From Ktedonobacter sp. (GTDB lineage: Bacteria; Chloroflexota; Ktedonobacteria; Ktedonobacterales; Ktedonobacteraceae), in contig DMFQ01000089.1 of NCBI GenBank assembly GCA_003450555.1, forward strand, positions 1-10,173: a DNA stretch of 10,173 nt. Direction: 5' to 3'. Under the pieces are notes generated by a model. That model saw only the letters and a program-made list of their open reading frames with translations. It was not told where the DNA came from and did not search any database. The position numbers and the translations under genes are program-made. Numbering within the stretch: the first letter of the stretch is position 1; each line of letters opens with the position of its first letter. This document shows positions 1-6,755 of the stretch, piece by piece.

Positions 1-203
1 AATACCTCACAGATCAGTACATCTGGGAGGTTTGCTTCAAGGCAGATCTTCGACTCTATCAATGACGAAGCACACTGCACAACAAATCCATTCCCTAACG
101 CCTGCTGTATCCTATTGCGTCCATTTGGATCGCTATCCACGAAAAGAATATGTAATCTGCGTAAAGGATGTGGATCACGCACTATTGTGTGAAAACTCTG
201 CAC
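1..203 (-). CDS. Receiver-domain protein, N-terminal part, probable pseudo-receiver (runs off left edge)
   Basis: I translated this by eye on the minus strand: 67 codons are open and continue past base 1. Residues 19-25 read ILFVDSD, the beta-1 strand and acidic pocket of a CheY-like receiver domain, followed by a helix (PNGRNRIQQAL). Residues 60-67 read PDVLICEV, the beta-3 strand that normally ends in the phospho-acceptor Asp. Here that position is Glu66, which suggests a domain that is not phosphorylated or is locked in one state. GTG at 201-203 is chosen as start because AAGGA lies five bases upstream; another in-frame GTG at 182 has no such site. A short N-terminal extension of about 18 residues precedes the domain. 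The gene lies 134 nt downstream of another receiver gene on the same strand. Its output domain, if any, is outside the window. The fold is fairly sure; the role is unknown. Confidence 0.7.
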   Translation of the reverse strand, partial: MQSFHTIVRDPHPLRRLHILFVDSDPNGRNRIQQALGNGFVVQCASSLIESKICLEANLPDVLICEV

Positions 204-208
204 CGCAA

Positions 209-213
209 TCCTT
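209..213 (-). promoter_or_regulatory. Shine-Dalgarno site that decides the start of the left-edge receiver gene
   Basis: On the minus strand this reads AAGGA and is followed after five bases by GTG at 203-201. No other in-frame start codon of this reading frame has a comparable site, so it is the main support for the chosen start. Confidence 0.55.
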
Positions 214-249
214 ACTATAGACAATGAAGTACGCGGCACTTTTAACTAA

Positions 250-307
250 AGCCATTCGTTATCACGAAGCATAGTCCGAAGCAATGGCTGTACACAACAC
301 TATGCTT
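250..307 (-). other. Intergenic region with two interleaved short inverted repeats
   Basis: Between the two receiver genes, 267-274 pairs with 300-307 (8 bp) and 250-256 pairs with 283-289 (7 bp). One arm of the second stem lies in the loop of the first, so on the minus-strand transcript they would be mutually exclusive or form a pseudoknot. Neither is followed by a clear U-tract, so I do not call a terminator. Stems this short can occur by chance. Confidence 0.2.
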
Positions 308-337
308 ATTTGCGGCCTATCCACGGTCTGTTCTCAG

Positions 338-766
338 CTATTCGCGGTCTGCCTGGGTCTGTACTAAGTAATCCATACGGTGCTGGCGTTCGGTTGGCGT
401 CAGGAGTAGGACACGTTCAATGGCTGCATTTAGTGCAGCCGGTTTAAACGGTTTAGTGAGATACTCATCGACACCTGATAGCATTCCCGTCATCTGATCT
501 TCGTCTCGCGTCATGGCGCTCAGGATAATCAAAGGGGTGTCAGAGGTACGAGCATCGCCACGAAGACAACGCACCAACTGATAACCATCCATGCGGGGCA
601 TCTTTACATCGATAATTACGCAATCTGGATGTTCAATAAGGATACGTTCCAAACCCTGTACGCCATCGTAAGCTACAACGACATCAAATGTTCCTTGCAG
701 GTTCACAGCGTATTTTATTAATTCTACGATAGTCGGGTTGTCGTCGATAACCAATACTTTCTTCAT
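338..766 (-). CDS. Single-domain response regulator (CheY-like receiver)
   Basis: This 142-residue protein is almost entirely one receiver domain. It opens with KKVLVIDDN (acidic pair Asp8/Asp9), has the phospho-acceptor Asp53 in CVIIDVKMPRMDG, the conserved Ser83 at the end of beta-4 (LIILSAM), and Lys105 in YLTKPFKP. All residues needed for phosphotransfer are present. No DNA-binding or enzymatic output domain follows, only about 20 polar residues. It probably works by protein contact or as a phosphorelay intermediate; its histidine kinase is not in the window. The reading frame extends upstream to 820, but ATG at 766 fits the domain start and has GGGAG four bases upstream. A good promoter lies at 842-870. 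The next gene downstream encodes a second receiver lacking the phospho-acceptor, so the two may act together (inference). Confidence 0.93.
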   Translation of the reverse strand: MKKVLVIDDNPTIVELIKYAVNLQGTFDVVVAYDGVQGLERILIEHPDCVIIDVKMPRMDGYQLVRCLRGDARTSDTPLIILSAMTRDEDQMTGMLSGVDEYLTKPFKPAALNAAIERVLLLTPTERQHRMDYLVQTQADRE

Positions 767-841
767 TGGGCTCCCATCACCTTTAGCGTCCTTGCAGGAT
801 GTACTGGTTACTAGTTTCAAAAAGAATGATTCAACGTTAGC

Positions 842-870
842 ATTGTAGCACAGTTATGTGCTGCTGCCAA
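842..870 (-). promoter_or_regulatory. Sigma-A-like promoter of the response regulator gene
   Basis: On the minus strand, TTGGCA (870-865) and TACAAT (847-842) are separated by exactly 17 bases; each matches the housekeeping consensus at five of six positions. Transcription would start near 835, giving a leader of about 70 nt before ATG at 766. Confidence 0.7.
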
Positions 871-881
871 CTAATGCAACT

Positions 882-960
882 ATGTATGGGCGCAATTCAT
901 TTGCGCCCGGGTGCAGGAATCGACTTCCCAGGCGGGCGCAAATGAATTGCGCCCATACGT
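882..960. repeat. REPIN-like double-hairpin element (long inverted repeat)
   Basis: Bases 884-909 and 933-958 form a perfect 26-bp inverted repeat around a 23-nt spacer; one A-T and one G-T pair extend it to 882/960. Each arm is itself a hairpin: 888-895 pairs with 901-908 around TTCAT, and 934-941 pairs with 947-954 around ATGAA, both with stem GGGCGCAA. Two REP-like palindromes in inverted orientation with a short spacer is the architecture of a REPIN/BIME, a non-autonomous element moved by RAYT (TnpA-REP) transposases. No transposase is in the window, and no second copy was seen. It lies between divergent genes. It could also act as a cruciform or RNA structure. Confidence 0.7.
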
Positions 961-970
961 CACCCTAATA

Positions 971-979
971 TGCTAGAAT
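971..979 (+). promoter_or_regulatory. Extended -10 promoter of the E1-like/metG operon
   Basis: TGCTAGAAT at 971-979 is an extended -10 element (TG-N-TAGAAT, five of six to TATAAT). The -35 window at about 950-956 falls in the GC-rich right arm of the inverted repeat and has no recognisable hexamer, as is common for extended -10 promoters. Transcription would start near 986, giving a leader of about 34 nt. Confidence 0.5.
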
Positions 980-1019
980 GTAGTGTGCATACGAGTCTAT
1001 TAGATCGGGAGAAGAGAAA

Positions 1020-2042
1020 ATGATGGCAGTTGATCGCTACTCGCGCCAAACGCTTTTTGGACCAATAGGGAAGGAAGGGCAGGAACGGCTGAAGGCCTCA
1101 ACGGTTACTATTATTGGCTGCGGCGCGCTAGGTACTGTCCTGGCTAACAACCTTTGTCGCGCAGGTATTGGCCGTATGGTAATTGCTGATCGCGATTATA
1201 TCGAATTTAATAACCTGCAACGGCAGATTCTCTTCGATGAAGAAGATATTGCTCGTGGTCTCCCCAAAGCTATTGCCGCGGCGGAGAAACTACGGCGCAT
1301 CAACAGCGATACGAAGGTTGAGCCGCTGGTTGAAGATATCAATGCCGATGGAATAGAGACGCTCGTGCGCGATACAGATCTGGTACTTGATGCAACTGAT
1401 AATTTCGAGACACGTTACCTGCTCAATGATGTGTGTATAAAATACGGACGCCCCTGGATCTATAGCGGTGTGATTGCCTCCTATGGCGTGACTATGAATA
1501 TTATCCCCGGTGATACTGCGTGTCTTCGCTGCGTCTTCCCGGATATGCCTCTGCCTGGTACCACACCAACCTGTGATACGGCCGGTGTGCTCAATGGGAT
1601 AGTAGGGACGATCTCGGGCGTAGCCTCCACCGAGGCGCTCAAGATTCTGCTGAAAAGCGAGATGATGAGCCGAGCGATGTTCTGGATGGATCTTTGGGAA
1701 AACACCAGTGAGCGTATCGAGCTGCCGCGCCAGGCGGATTGTCCCGCGTGCGGACATCATCAATACGAGTTTCTTGATGAGTTGAGTGGAGGCAGTAGCA
1801 CGAGTCTCTGTGGGCGAAATGCGGTGCAGGTTCGCAACGGAAGGCGAGGGATAGTGCTCAATCTAGCAGAATTGGCGGAACGGTTGCGGCCGGTTGGAGA
1901 GGTACGCTATAATGATTTCCTACTCCGCTTCAACGTGGATTCTTATGAATTAACAGTTTTTCCAGATGCTCGTGCGATCATTAAAGGAACAGATGATGAG
2001 CAGGTCGCACGCTCTGTTTATGCGCGCTATATTGGGAACTGA
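1020..2042 (+). CDS. ThiF/MoeB/HesA-family E1-like adenylyltransferase
   Basis: This 340-residue protein has an E1-type nucleotide fold: the glycine loop IIGCGALG (31-38), the Asp-rich strand and FNNLQRQILF (63-72), and the ATP-Mg motif LDATDNFETR (123-132). Two CxxC pairs, Cys168/Cys171 and Cys241/Cys244, form the structural zinc site. Cys185 in TPTCDTAGVLN matches the position of the reactive cysteine of ThiF-type enzymes. The C-terminal 90 residues (starting with LCGRNAVQV) occur in roughly 340-residue ThiF/MoeB proteins. Such enzymes adenylate the C-terminal Gly-Gly of a ubiquitin-like sulfur carrier (ThiS, MoaD) for thiamine or molybdopterin synthesis. No carrier gene is nearby, so the partner cannot be assigned. 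ATG at 1020 has GGGAG eight bases upstream; a second ATG at 1023 is possible. metG follows after 9 nt. Confidence 0.9.
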   Translation: MMAVDRYSRQTLFGPIGKEGQERLKASTVTIIGCGALGTVLANNLCRAGIGRMVIADRDYIEFNNLQRQILFDEEDIARGLPKAIAAAEKLRRINSDTKVEPLVEDINADGIETLVRDTDLVLDATDNFETRYLLNDVCIKYGRPWIYSGVIASYGVTMNIIPGDTACLRCVFPDMPLPGTTPTCDTAGVLNGIVGTISGVASTEALKILLKSEMMSRAMFWMDLWENTSERIELPRQADCPACGHHQYEFLDELSGGSSTSLCGRNAVQVRNGRRGIVLNLAELAERLRPVGEVRYNDFLLRFNVDSYELTVFPDARAIIKGTDDEQVARSVYARYIGN

Positions 2043-2051
2043 GGAAAATGC

Positions 2052-3716
2052 ATGAATGAACATATTCTGGTCTGCGTAGCCTGGCCATATGCAAAAAGCT
2101 CCACGCATGTTGGGCAAATAGTGGGGGCGTACCTGCCAGCAGACACTTTCGCTCGCTACCACCGGTTGGCCGGGAACAAGGTTTTGATGGTTTCAGGTAG
2201 TGATGAACATGGCACGCCGATTCTCGTGGATGCTGAGCGTGAAGGTATTAGCCCGCGCGAATTCGTAGCGCGGTATCATAGGCAGATTTGCGAAATTTGG
2301 GATAGATTAGGTATATCCTGGGATTTATATACTGAGACAGGCACAGAAAATCACTATCGTATTACGCAAGATTTCTTTCTTACGCTCTACGACAAGGGTT
2401 ACATCTTCAAAAATACGATGCAATCTCCCTATTGCCCAACGGATGGTCGTTTCTTGCCTGACCGTTACATCGAAGGAACTTGCCCAAACTGTGGTTATTC
2501 GGCTGCCCGTGGTGATCAGTGCGATAATTGCGGTCATACATTGGACCCGATTGATCTGATCAATCCACGCTGTCGCCTATGCGGCAGCAAAGACAGCGCC
2601 CTGGAGATTCGACCAACAGATCACTTTTTCCTGGATTTACCCAAGCTACAAGAGTCGTTACTGGCATGGTTGTCGGAGGGTAAGCAGCACTGGCGAGCAA
2701 ATACGCTCGATTTTGCGATGAGCTGGCTCAAAGAGGGCTTGCGTGCCAGAGCAATTACGCGTGACCTGGACTGGGGCGTACCAATACCCCTGGAAGGATA
2801 CGAGGATAAGCGAATCTACGTGTGGTTTGACGCGGTGATCGGCTACTTTTCGGCTTCAGTTGAATGGGCGGAGCGACAGGGAACCCCTGAAGCATGGAAA
2901 ACCTGGTGGGTCCCTGGCCAGAGTGATCCCGCGGTTAAGTCCTACTATTTTATTGGGAAGGACAATATTCCATTTCATGCGATCATCTGGCCCGCGATGC
3001 TGCAAGGGTATGGTAACAGGAACTTGCCTTATGATGTGCCTGCAAACGAGTTTATGACGATGAGTGGCGCTAAAGCATCCAGCAGCCGGGGTAATGTTAT
3101 CTGGACACGCGACGTTCTAGATCAATACAGTGCGGACGCGCTGCGTTATTATCTTTCAGCCACCGCACCTGAGGGGCGCGATACTGACTTTACATTCGAT
3201 GAGCTGATTCGCCGCAACAACGACGAACTGGTGGCCGCCTATGGAAATGCAGTCCATCGCACATTGACCTTCTTGCAAAGCAAATTTGGGGGGGTTGTGC
3301 CGCAGCCTCAAGCGCTACGAGAGGCAGACCGAGAGATTCTGGCGGAAATAGATAGAGGGTTCTCTATGGTTGGACACAACATCGCCAATTGTCACTTCAA
3401 GGATGGATTAAATGCGGCTATGGGAGTAGCTCGAGCTGCGAACCGCTACCTGGATGAACAGGCACCGTGGAAACAGATCAAAGTCGACCGCGAAGCAGCG
3501 GGAACGACCCTCTATGTGATGCTGCAAGTGATCAGTGGCTTACGAGTGATGTTCTGCCCATACCTGCCCTTCTCCTCACAGAAGCTACATCATCTATTGG
3601 GTTTCGAGGGTGATGTAAGCGCCGGTAGCTGGAGGTCTTCTGAAGTGCCCGCGGGCAAAACGCTGCCCATTCCGACTCCGCTGTTTCCCAAGCTGGAAGA
3701 GTTGGCAAGGGTGTAA
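2052..3716 (+). CDS. metG: Methionyl-tRNA synthetase (MetRS)
   Basis: This 554-residue class I synthetase charges tRNA-Met in the cytoplasm. Residues 8-22 (CVAWPYAKSSTHVGQ) hold the HIGH-type motif in the variant form HVGQ. SGSDEHGTP (48-56) is the conserved MetRS block. The zinc insert at 127-178 has complete CxxC knuckles at 144/147, 157/160 and 174/177, whereas the first is CPTD (128-131). The KMSKS loop reads KASSS (341-345) followed by RGN. The anticodon-binding helix contains QAPWK (Pro472, Trp473). No C-terminal EMAPII-like tRNA-binding domain is present, so this is a short form. GAGG overlapping the upstream stop codon lies seven bases before the ATG, which suggests translational coupling to the E1-like gene. 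It ends just before a strong hairpin terminator. Confidence 0.95.
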   Translation: MNEHILVCVAWPYAKSSTHVGQIVGAYLPADTFARYHRLAGNKVLMVSGSDEHGTPILVDAEREGISPREFVARYHRQICEIWDRLGISWDLYTETGTENHYRITQDFFLTLYDKGYIFKNTMQSPYCPTDGRFLPDRYIEGTCPNCGYSAARGDQCDNCGHTLDPIDLINPRCRLCGSKDSALEIRPTDHFFLDLPKLQESLLAWLSEGKQHWRANTLDFAMSWLKEGLRARAITRDLDWGVPIPLEGYEDKRIYVWFDAVIGYFSASVEWAERQGTPEAWKTWWVPGQSDPAVKSYYFIGKDNIPFHAIIWPAMLQGYGNRNLPYDVPANEFMTMSGAKASSSRGNVIWTRDVLDQYSADALRYYLSATAPEGRDTDFTFDELIRRNNDELVAAYGNAVHRTLTFLQSKFGGVVPQPQALREADREILAEIDRGFSMVGHNIANCHFKDGLNAAMGVARAANRYLDEQAPWKQIKVDREAAGTTLYVMLQVISGLRVMFCPYLPFSSQKLHHLLGFEGDVSAGSWRSSEVPAGKTLPIPTPLFPKLEELARV

Positions 3717-3717
3717 C

Positions 3718-3773
3718 AAAAAGGTTCTGACAGCATGAAGCTCTAAGGCACCTCATGCTGTCAGAACCTTTTT
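3718..3773. terminator. Bidirectional intrinsic terminator between metG and the GNAT gene
   Basis: Bases 3718-3738 and 3753-3773 form a perfect 21-bp stem with a 14-nt loop. The outer five pairs are A on the left and T on the right, so either transcript has a U-tract at the 3' side of the stem. It starts two bases after the metG stop and lies 12 bases beyond the stop of the convergent GNAT gene, so it can end both units. Confidence 0.88.
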
Positions 3774-3784
3774 AACGACCATTT

Positions 3785-4405
3785 TTAGGGAGATGAATAG
3801 AGCTTCTTTCCCATAAAAATAGCTATTTCGTGTTCGACGGGTCCAGGAGGATAAAACTGCTGGTTGATGCCCCAGACTTCCAATCCATTGCGTAAATAAA
3901 ATTGAATGGCAGGGTAATTTACATTCTGCGCTTCCAGCAGAATAGCCCAGCAACCATGATTACGCGCCCAATCCGCTGCACAGCTGAGCAGCAATGAACC
4001 GATCCCATAGCGGCGAAAATGGCGGCCAACGATGATATGCTCGATGCGAGTAAGGGAGCGCCATTCCTCCACATTCAGGAGGATCACGCCTGCCACCTGT
4101 TCATTGGCCAGAGCGACATAACCACCTCCAACATTACGAAGCCAGGCTTCAACATCGGCTAGCGTTCTTTTAAATTCACGGAAGCTCTTATAGAGGGGCG
4201 GATCAACCGACGTTTCCAGCAACTCAAATGAGAGTGTTTGCCTCGGTAGAGAAAGGGAGTCGACATCTGTGGTTGGCGTTAATCGTCCCCTTACGTTCAG
4301 CGTGTAAATTCGATCGGTTTCAAAACTGTAGTCGAGTTCATGCAGAGCTTTTGCATCCTCTGGAAGTACAGTGCGTACATCTATACGGGGTGATTCTGCT
4401 TCCAT
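3785..4405 (-). CDS. GNAT family N-acetyltransferase, streptothricin-acetyltransferase-like
   Basis: This 206-residue protein has one GNAT domain in its C-terminal half. Motif A, with the acetyl-CoA pyrophosphate loop, reads RHFRRYGIGSLLL (128-140); motif B follows as LLEAQNVNYPAIQFYLRNGL. The end, with a tyrosine-proline loop then EIAIFMGKKL, resembles the layout I recall for streptothricin acetyltransferases and relatives (LETQN-x-N, FYEKCGF, EIALFWYK). This is recalled similarity, so the substrate is only a suggestion. The N-terminal 90 residues are less typical. The frame opens upstream at a GTG (4447) with no ribosome site at useful distance; ATG at 4405 has GGTGG nine bases upstream and is preferred, ATG at 4414 is an alternative. 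It is the last gene of the tsaE operon, 64 nt after the ROK gene, ahead of the shared terminator. Confidence 0.82.
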   Translation of the reverse strand: MEAESPRIDVRTVLPEDAKALHELDYSFETDRIYTLNVRGRLTPTTDVDSLSLPRQTLSFELLETSVDPPLYKSFREFKRTLADVEAWLRNVGGGYVALANEQVAGVILLNVEEWRSLTRIEHIIVGRHFRRYGIGSLLLSCAADWARNHGCWAILLEAQNVNYPAIQFYLRNGLEVWGINQQFYPPGPVEHEIAIFMGKKLYSSP

Positions 4406-4469
4406 ACAATACATCCACCATGATCTGGCACTACAAGGGAGTGCCACTACGCTGCTATGCTAGTTCACC

Positions 4470-5477
4470 TTACGAAAGGGGGAAGTGATATCCTGCTGCC
4501 TCCGCCCCTAAACAGGCAGCGCCAACCACACCAGAGAAGTCACCCAGCTTGGCGCGAATAATTTTTGTTTGCACCGCCGGTGCAGACAAAGCGGTAATAC
4601 GTGCGCGATTCACGGCTCGTTCAAAAAGCAGGTCGATAGCCTCGATGACACCACCGCCGAGAAGAATGGCCTCTGGATTATAAAAGTTCATGACTGATCC
4701 CAGTCCATAGCCGAGATAGTCAGCAGCCTCGGTAACGATCTCTATGACAAGGCTATCTCCTTGAGCAATTGCGTTCGCGAGTAGTCCAGAACGAATGATA
4801 GTCTCATCCTCTTTCATCTGGAGTGCCGCGTCATTGGCCAGTATCGAGGAGCGCCCGTGGTGGATTTCCGCCATAATGGCTTTGGTGATGGCGGTACGCG
4901 AAGCATATGCCTCGAGGCAACCACGGCAGCCACAACCACAGATACGTCCACCTGCCTGGATGACCATGTGACCAACCTCGCCAGCCGTACCGGTCAAGCC
5001 CGTATACAAGCGACCGTTCTGTACAATGCCCGAACCTATGCCGGTGCCGACGAAGAGGCAGACGAAGTTGTTGAATCCTCGCCCTGAACCGTATATATAT
5101 TCTCCCAGCGCAGCTACCTCAACATCGTTCCCAACACGCACTGGTTTAGCGAATTGGTTGCCGAGAATGTCTGCCAGGTGCATATCTTTGACACCCAGGT
5201 TGGGAGCGTCGACGACGACACCGGCTTTGCGGTCGATCTGCCCTGCTGCTCCAACCCCAATTGCAACTATAGGCGCGTCTTGAGGAAGATTTGCGGCACT
5301 GAGGGCTGCCTGCGCCAGTTCAATAGTTCGCTGTGCTACAAAGTCCTGTCCCTTTTCAGCGCGAGTGCGCTTACGGGCTGAAGCAATCACTTCACCGGTT
5401 GTTATGTCAACAACAGCAGCAAGGGTTTTGGTCCCTCCCAGGTCAATACCAACAGCATAGGTTTTTTGTTTCAGCAT
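4470..5477 (-). CDS. ROK family sugar kinase (glucokinase-like)
   Basis: This 335-residue protein has the ROK kinase layout. The phosphate-1 loop reads VGIDLGGTKT (9-18). VGNDVEVAALGE (115-126) contains the catalytic base Asp118. The second ATP loop is VGTGIGSGIV (143-152). AGEVGHM (165-171) and CGCGCRGCLEAY (180-191) contain the sugar-contacting Glu/His and the ROK zinc ligands His170, Cys180, Cys182 and Cys187. There is no N-terminal helix-turn-helix, so this is a kinase, not a ROK repressor. It probably phosphorylates glucose or a related hexose with ATP; the exact sugar cannot be read from the sequence. ATG at 5477 has GTGAG seven bases upstream and places the phosphate loop near the N terminus as usual; an in-frame GTG at 5489 lacks a ribosome site. 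It lies 24 nt after tsaD, so they are probably cotranscribed. Confidence 0.9.
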   Translation of the reverse strand: MLKQKTYAVGIDLGGTKTLAAVVDITTGEVIASARKRTRAEKGQDFVAQRTIELAQAALSAANLPQDAPIVAIGVGAAGQIDRKAGVVVDAPNLGVKDMHLADILGNQFAKPVRVGNDVEVAALGEYIYGSGRGFNNFVCLFVGTGIGSGIVQNGRLYTGLTGTAGEVGHMVIQAGGRICGCGCRGCLEAYASRTAITKAIMAEIHHGRSSILANDAALQMKEDETIIRSGLLANAIAQGDSLVIEIVTEAADYLGYGLGSVMNFYNPEAILLGGGVIEAIDLLFERAVNRARITALSAPAVQTKIIRAKLGDFSGVVGAACLGAEAAGYHFPLS

Positions 5478-5501
5478 ACTACTACTCACTTTTTTATGAT
5501 A

Positions 5502-6707
5502 CTATTCACTTTTACGAAAGGGTAGACTCAATCCGGGCTGGACATCGAGATCAAGCCCGCTCTGCTCTTCCTGGCAAAGATGAAAGTAAGCGGCGCTCGC
5601 GATCATCGCGGCATTATCGGTACAAAACTCGATGGGTGGATAACTGAGACGTATTCTGAGAGGGAGCAGTTCCTGCTCAAGCCTTGTACGAAGGCTGAGA
5701 TTAGCTGCCACACCGCCAGCTAAGACGACTTGTTTTACATGATACTCCTGCGCAGCAAGGCGCGTCTTAACTGCCAACACATCGACAATAGCTTCTTGAA
5801 AACTAGCGGCTAACATAGGTACATTGGTCGGTCCCTTCTGTGCCGCGTGCATACCCATGCGTGTATACTGGCTCCGTTGTTTGCTCTCGCCGACCGGGTT
5901 CTTCCTGCTGGCAGGGGTTTGAGGAAGAGATTGACTGCCTGTTGCGCCTTCTGCGAGTTGAAGCATAGCAGTTTTTAGGCCACTAAAGCTAAAATCATAC
6001 GTGCCGCGCAGCCAGGCACGAGGTAGTCGATAGGCGGAGCGAGCCAGCGCGACTGGCTTCTTTTGCTGAAGCAATTCCTCCTCGGCACGCTGCGCGGCAT
6101 TCTGAATGGAGGGGCCGCCGGGATACTCAAGCCCCAGGACACGTGCCACCTTATCAAAGGCTTCTCCTGCGGCATCATCGCGTGTCCGCCCAAGCAATTC
6201 GTACTGACCGTGGCCGCGCACGAGCACAAGCTCACTGTGAGCTCCAGAAATAATGAGGCAGATTAAAGGAAACGTGGGATCGCCTTTTCTCAAGTCCCAG
6301 GAAGCACTGGCTGAATCTTCTCCAGGTGGGCTTTCCCCTTTGCGCAACCAATTCGCATAGATATGTGCTTCCAGGTGATTAACACCAAGGAAAGGCAGGT
6401 TTCGCGCCAGGGCAAGGGCCTTCCCTACGGTTAAACCAACCAACAACGAACCCGCAAGCCCGGGGCCGTAGGTAGCGCCAATGGCGTCAATTTCCTGCCA
6501 TGAGCAAGCTGCCTGGTCCAGAGCTGTTTCGATAACAGGGATAATGGAGGAGAGCTGCTGGCGCGAGGCAACCTCAGGTACTACTCCACCATACCGGTTA
6601 TGAATCTCAATCTGGGAGGCTACAACATTCGAGAGTAGGTAGCGACCATCTTTGACTATGGCTGCTCCCGTTTCATCACACGAGCTTTCGATTCCAAGTA
6701 TTAGCAT
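5502..6707 (-). CDS. tsaD: tRNA t6A37 threonylcarbamoyltransferase TsaD
   Basis: TsaD transfers threonylcarbamoyl from its AMP ester to A37 of ANN-decoding tRNAs, as a complex with TsaB and TsaE. The 401-residue product begins with the family signature [13 protein letters not shown] (4-16). The metal-binding histidines are His111 and His115 in NHLEAH, and the third ligand is Asp364 in [21 protein letters not shown] (81-91), FSFSGLKTA (239-247) and [12 protein letters not shown] (329-340) are further conserved blocks. The usual SGGHT segment reads SGAHS (154-158). Family members are commonly about 340 residues; the surplus lies mainly in two polar inserts, roughly 122-145 after the metal site and 255-295 after the SGLKTA block. 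The ATG at 6707 has GGAAG six bases upstream. It follows rimI by 48 nt and precedes the ROK kinase by 24 nt. Confidence 0.96.
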   Translation of the reverse strand: MLILGIESSCDETGAAIVKDGRYLLSNVVASQIEIHNRYGGVVPEVASRQQLSSIIPVIETALDQAACSWQEIDAIGATYGPGLAGSLLVGLTVGKALALARNLPFLGVNHLEAHIYANWLRKGESPPGEDSASASWDLRKGDPTFPLICLIISGAHSELVLVRGHGQYELLGRTRDDAAGEAFDKVARVLGLEYPGGPSIQNAAQRAEEELLQQKKPVALARSAYRLPRAWLRGTYDFSFSGLKTAMLQLAEGATGSQSLPQTPASRKNPVGESKQRSQYTRMGMHAAQKGPTNVPMLAASFQEAIVDVLAVKTRLAAQEYHVKQVVLAGGVAANLSLRTRLEQELLPLRIRLSYPPIEFCTDNAAMIASAAYFHLCQEEQSGLDLDVQPGLSLPFRKSE

Positions 6708-6755
6708 ACTGTACTTCCACGTTGCTTGCCTATATGATAAGGTTCAAAACGGTCA

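Noticed and set aside
32..220. Plus-strand 62-codon reading frame starting with TTG
   Set aside because: It is antisense to the left-edge receiver gene, whose translation matches a known fold with a proper ribosome site; the plus-strand peptide resembles nothing and GGGAGG sits only one base before its TTG.
767..820. 18-residue N-terminal extension of the response regulator
   Set aside because: The receiver domain begins exactly at ATG 766, which has a GGGAG ribosome site; the extension is not receiver-like and lies in the mRNA leader.
882..960. CRISPR-like repeat pair
   Set aside because: There are only two arms, in inverted not direct orientation, with one 23-nt spacer; this is a palindromic element, and no cas genes are present.
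1290..1763. 157-codon minus-strand reading frame inside the E1-like gene
   Set aside because: It is a shadow of a gene with full family motifs on the plus strand, and its translation has no recognisable domain.
1020..2042. TcdA, the E1-like enzyme that converts t6A to cyclic t6A, which would fit the nearby tsa genes
   Set aside because: The protein has the FNNLQRQ block, two zinc CxxC pairs, the TPTCDTAG cysteine and a LCGR C-terminal region of ThiF/MoeB type; these are not the TcdA pattern as I know it.
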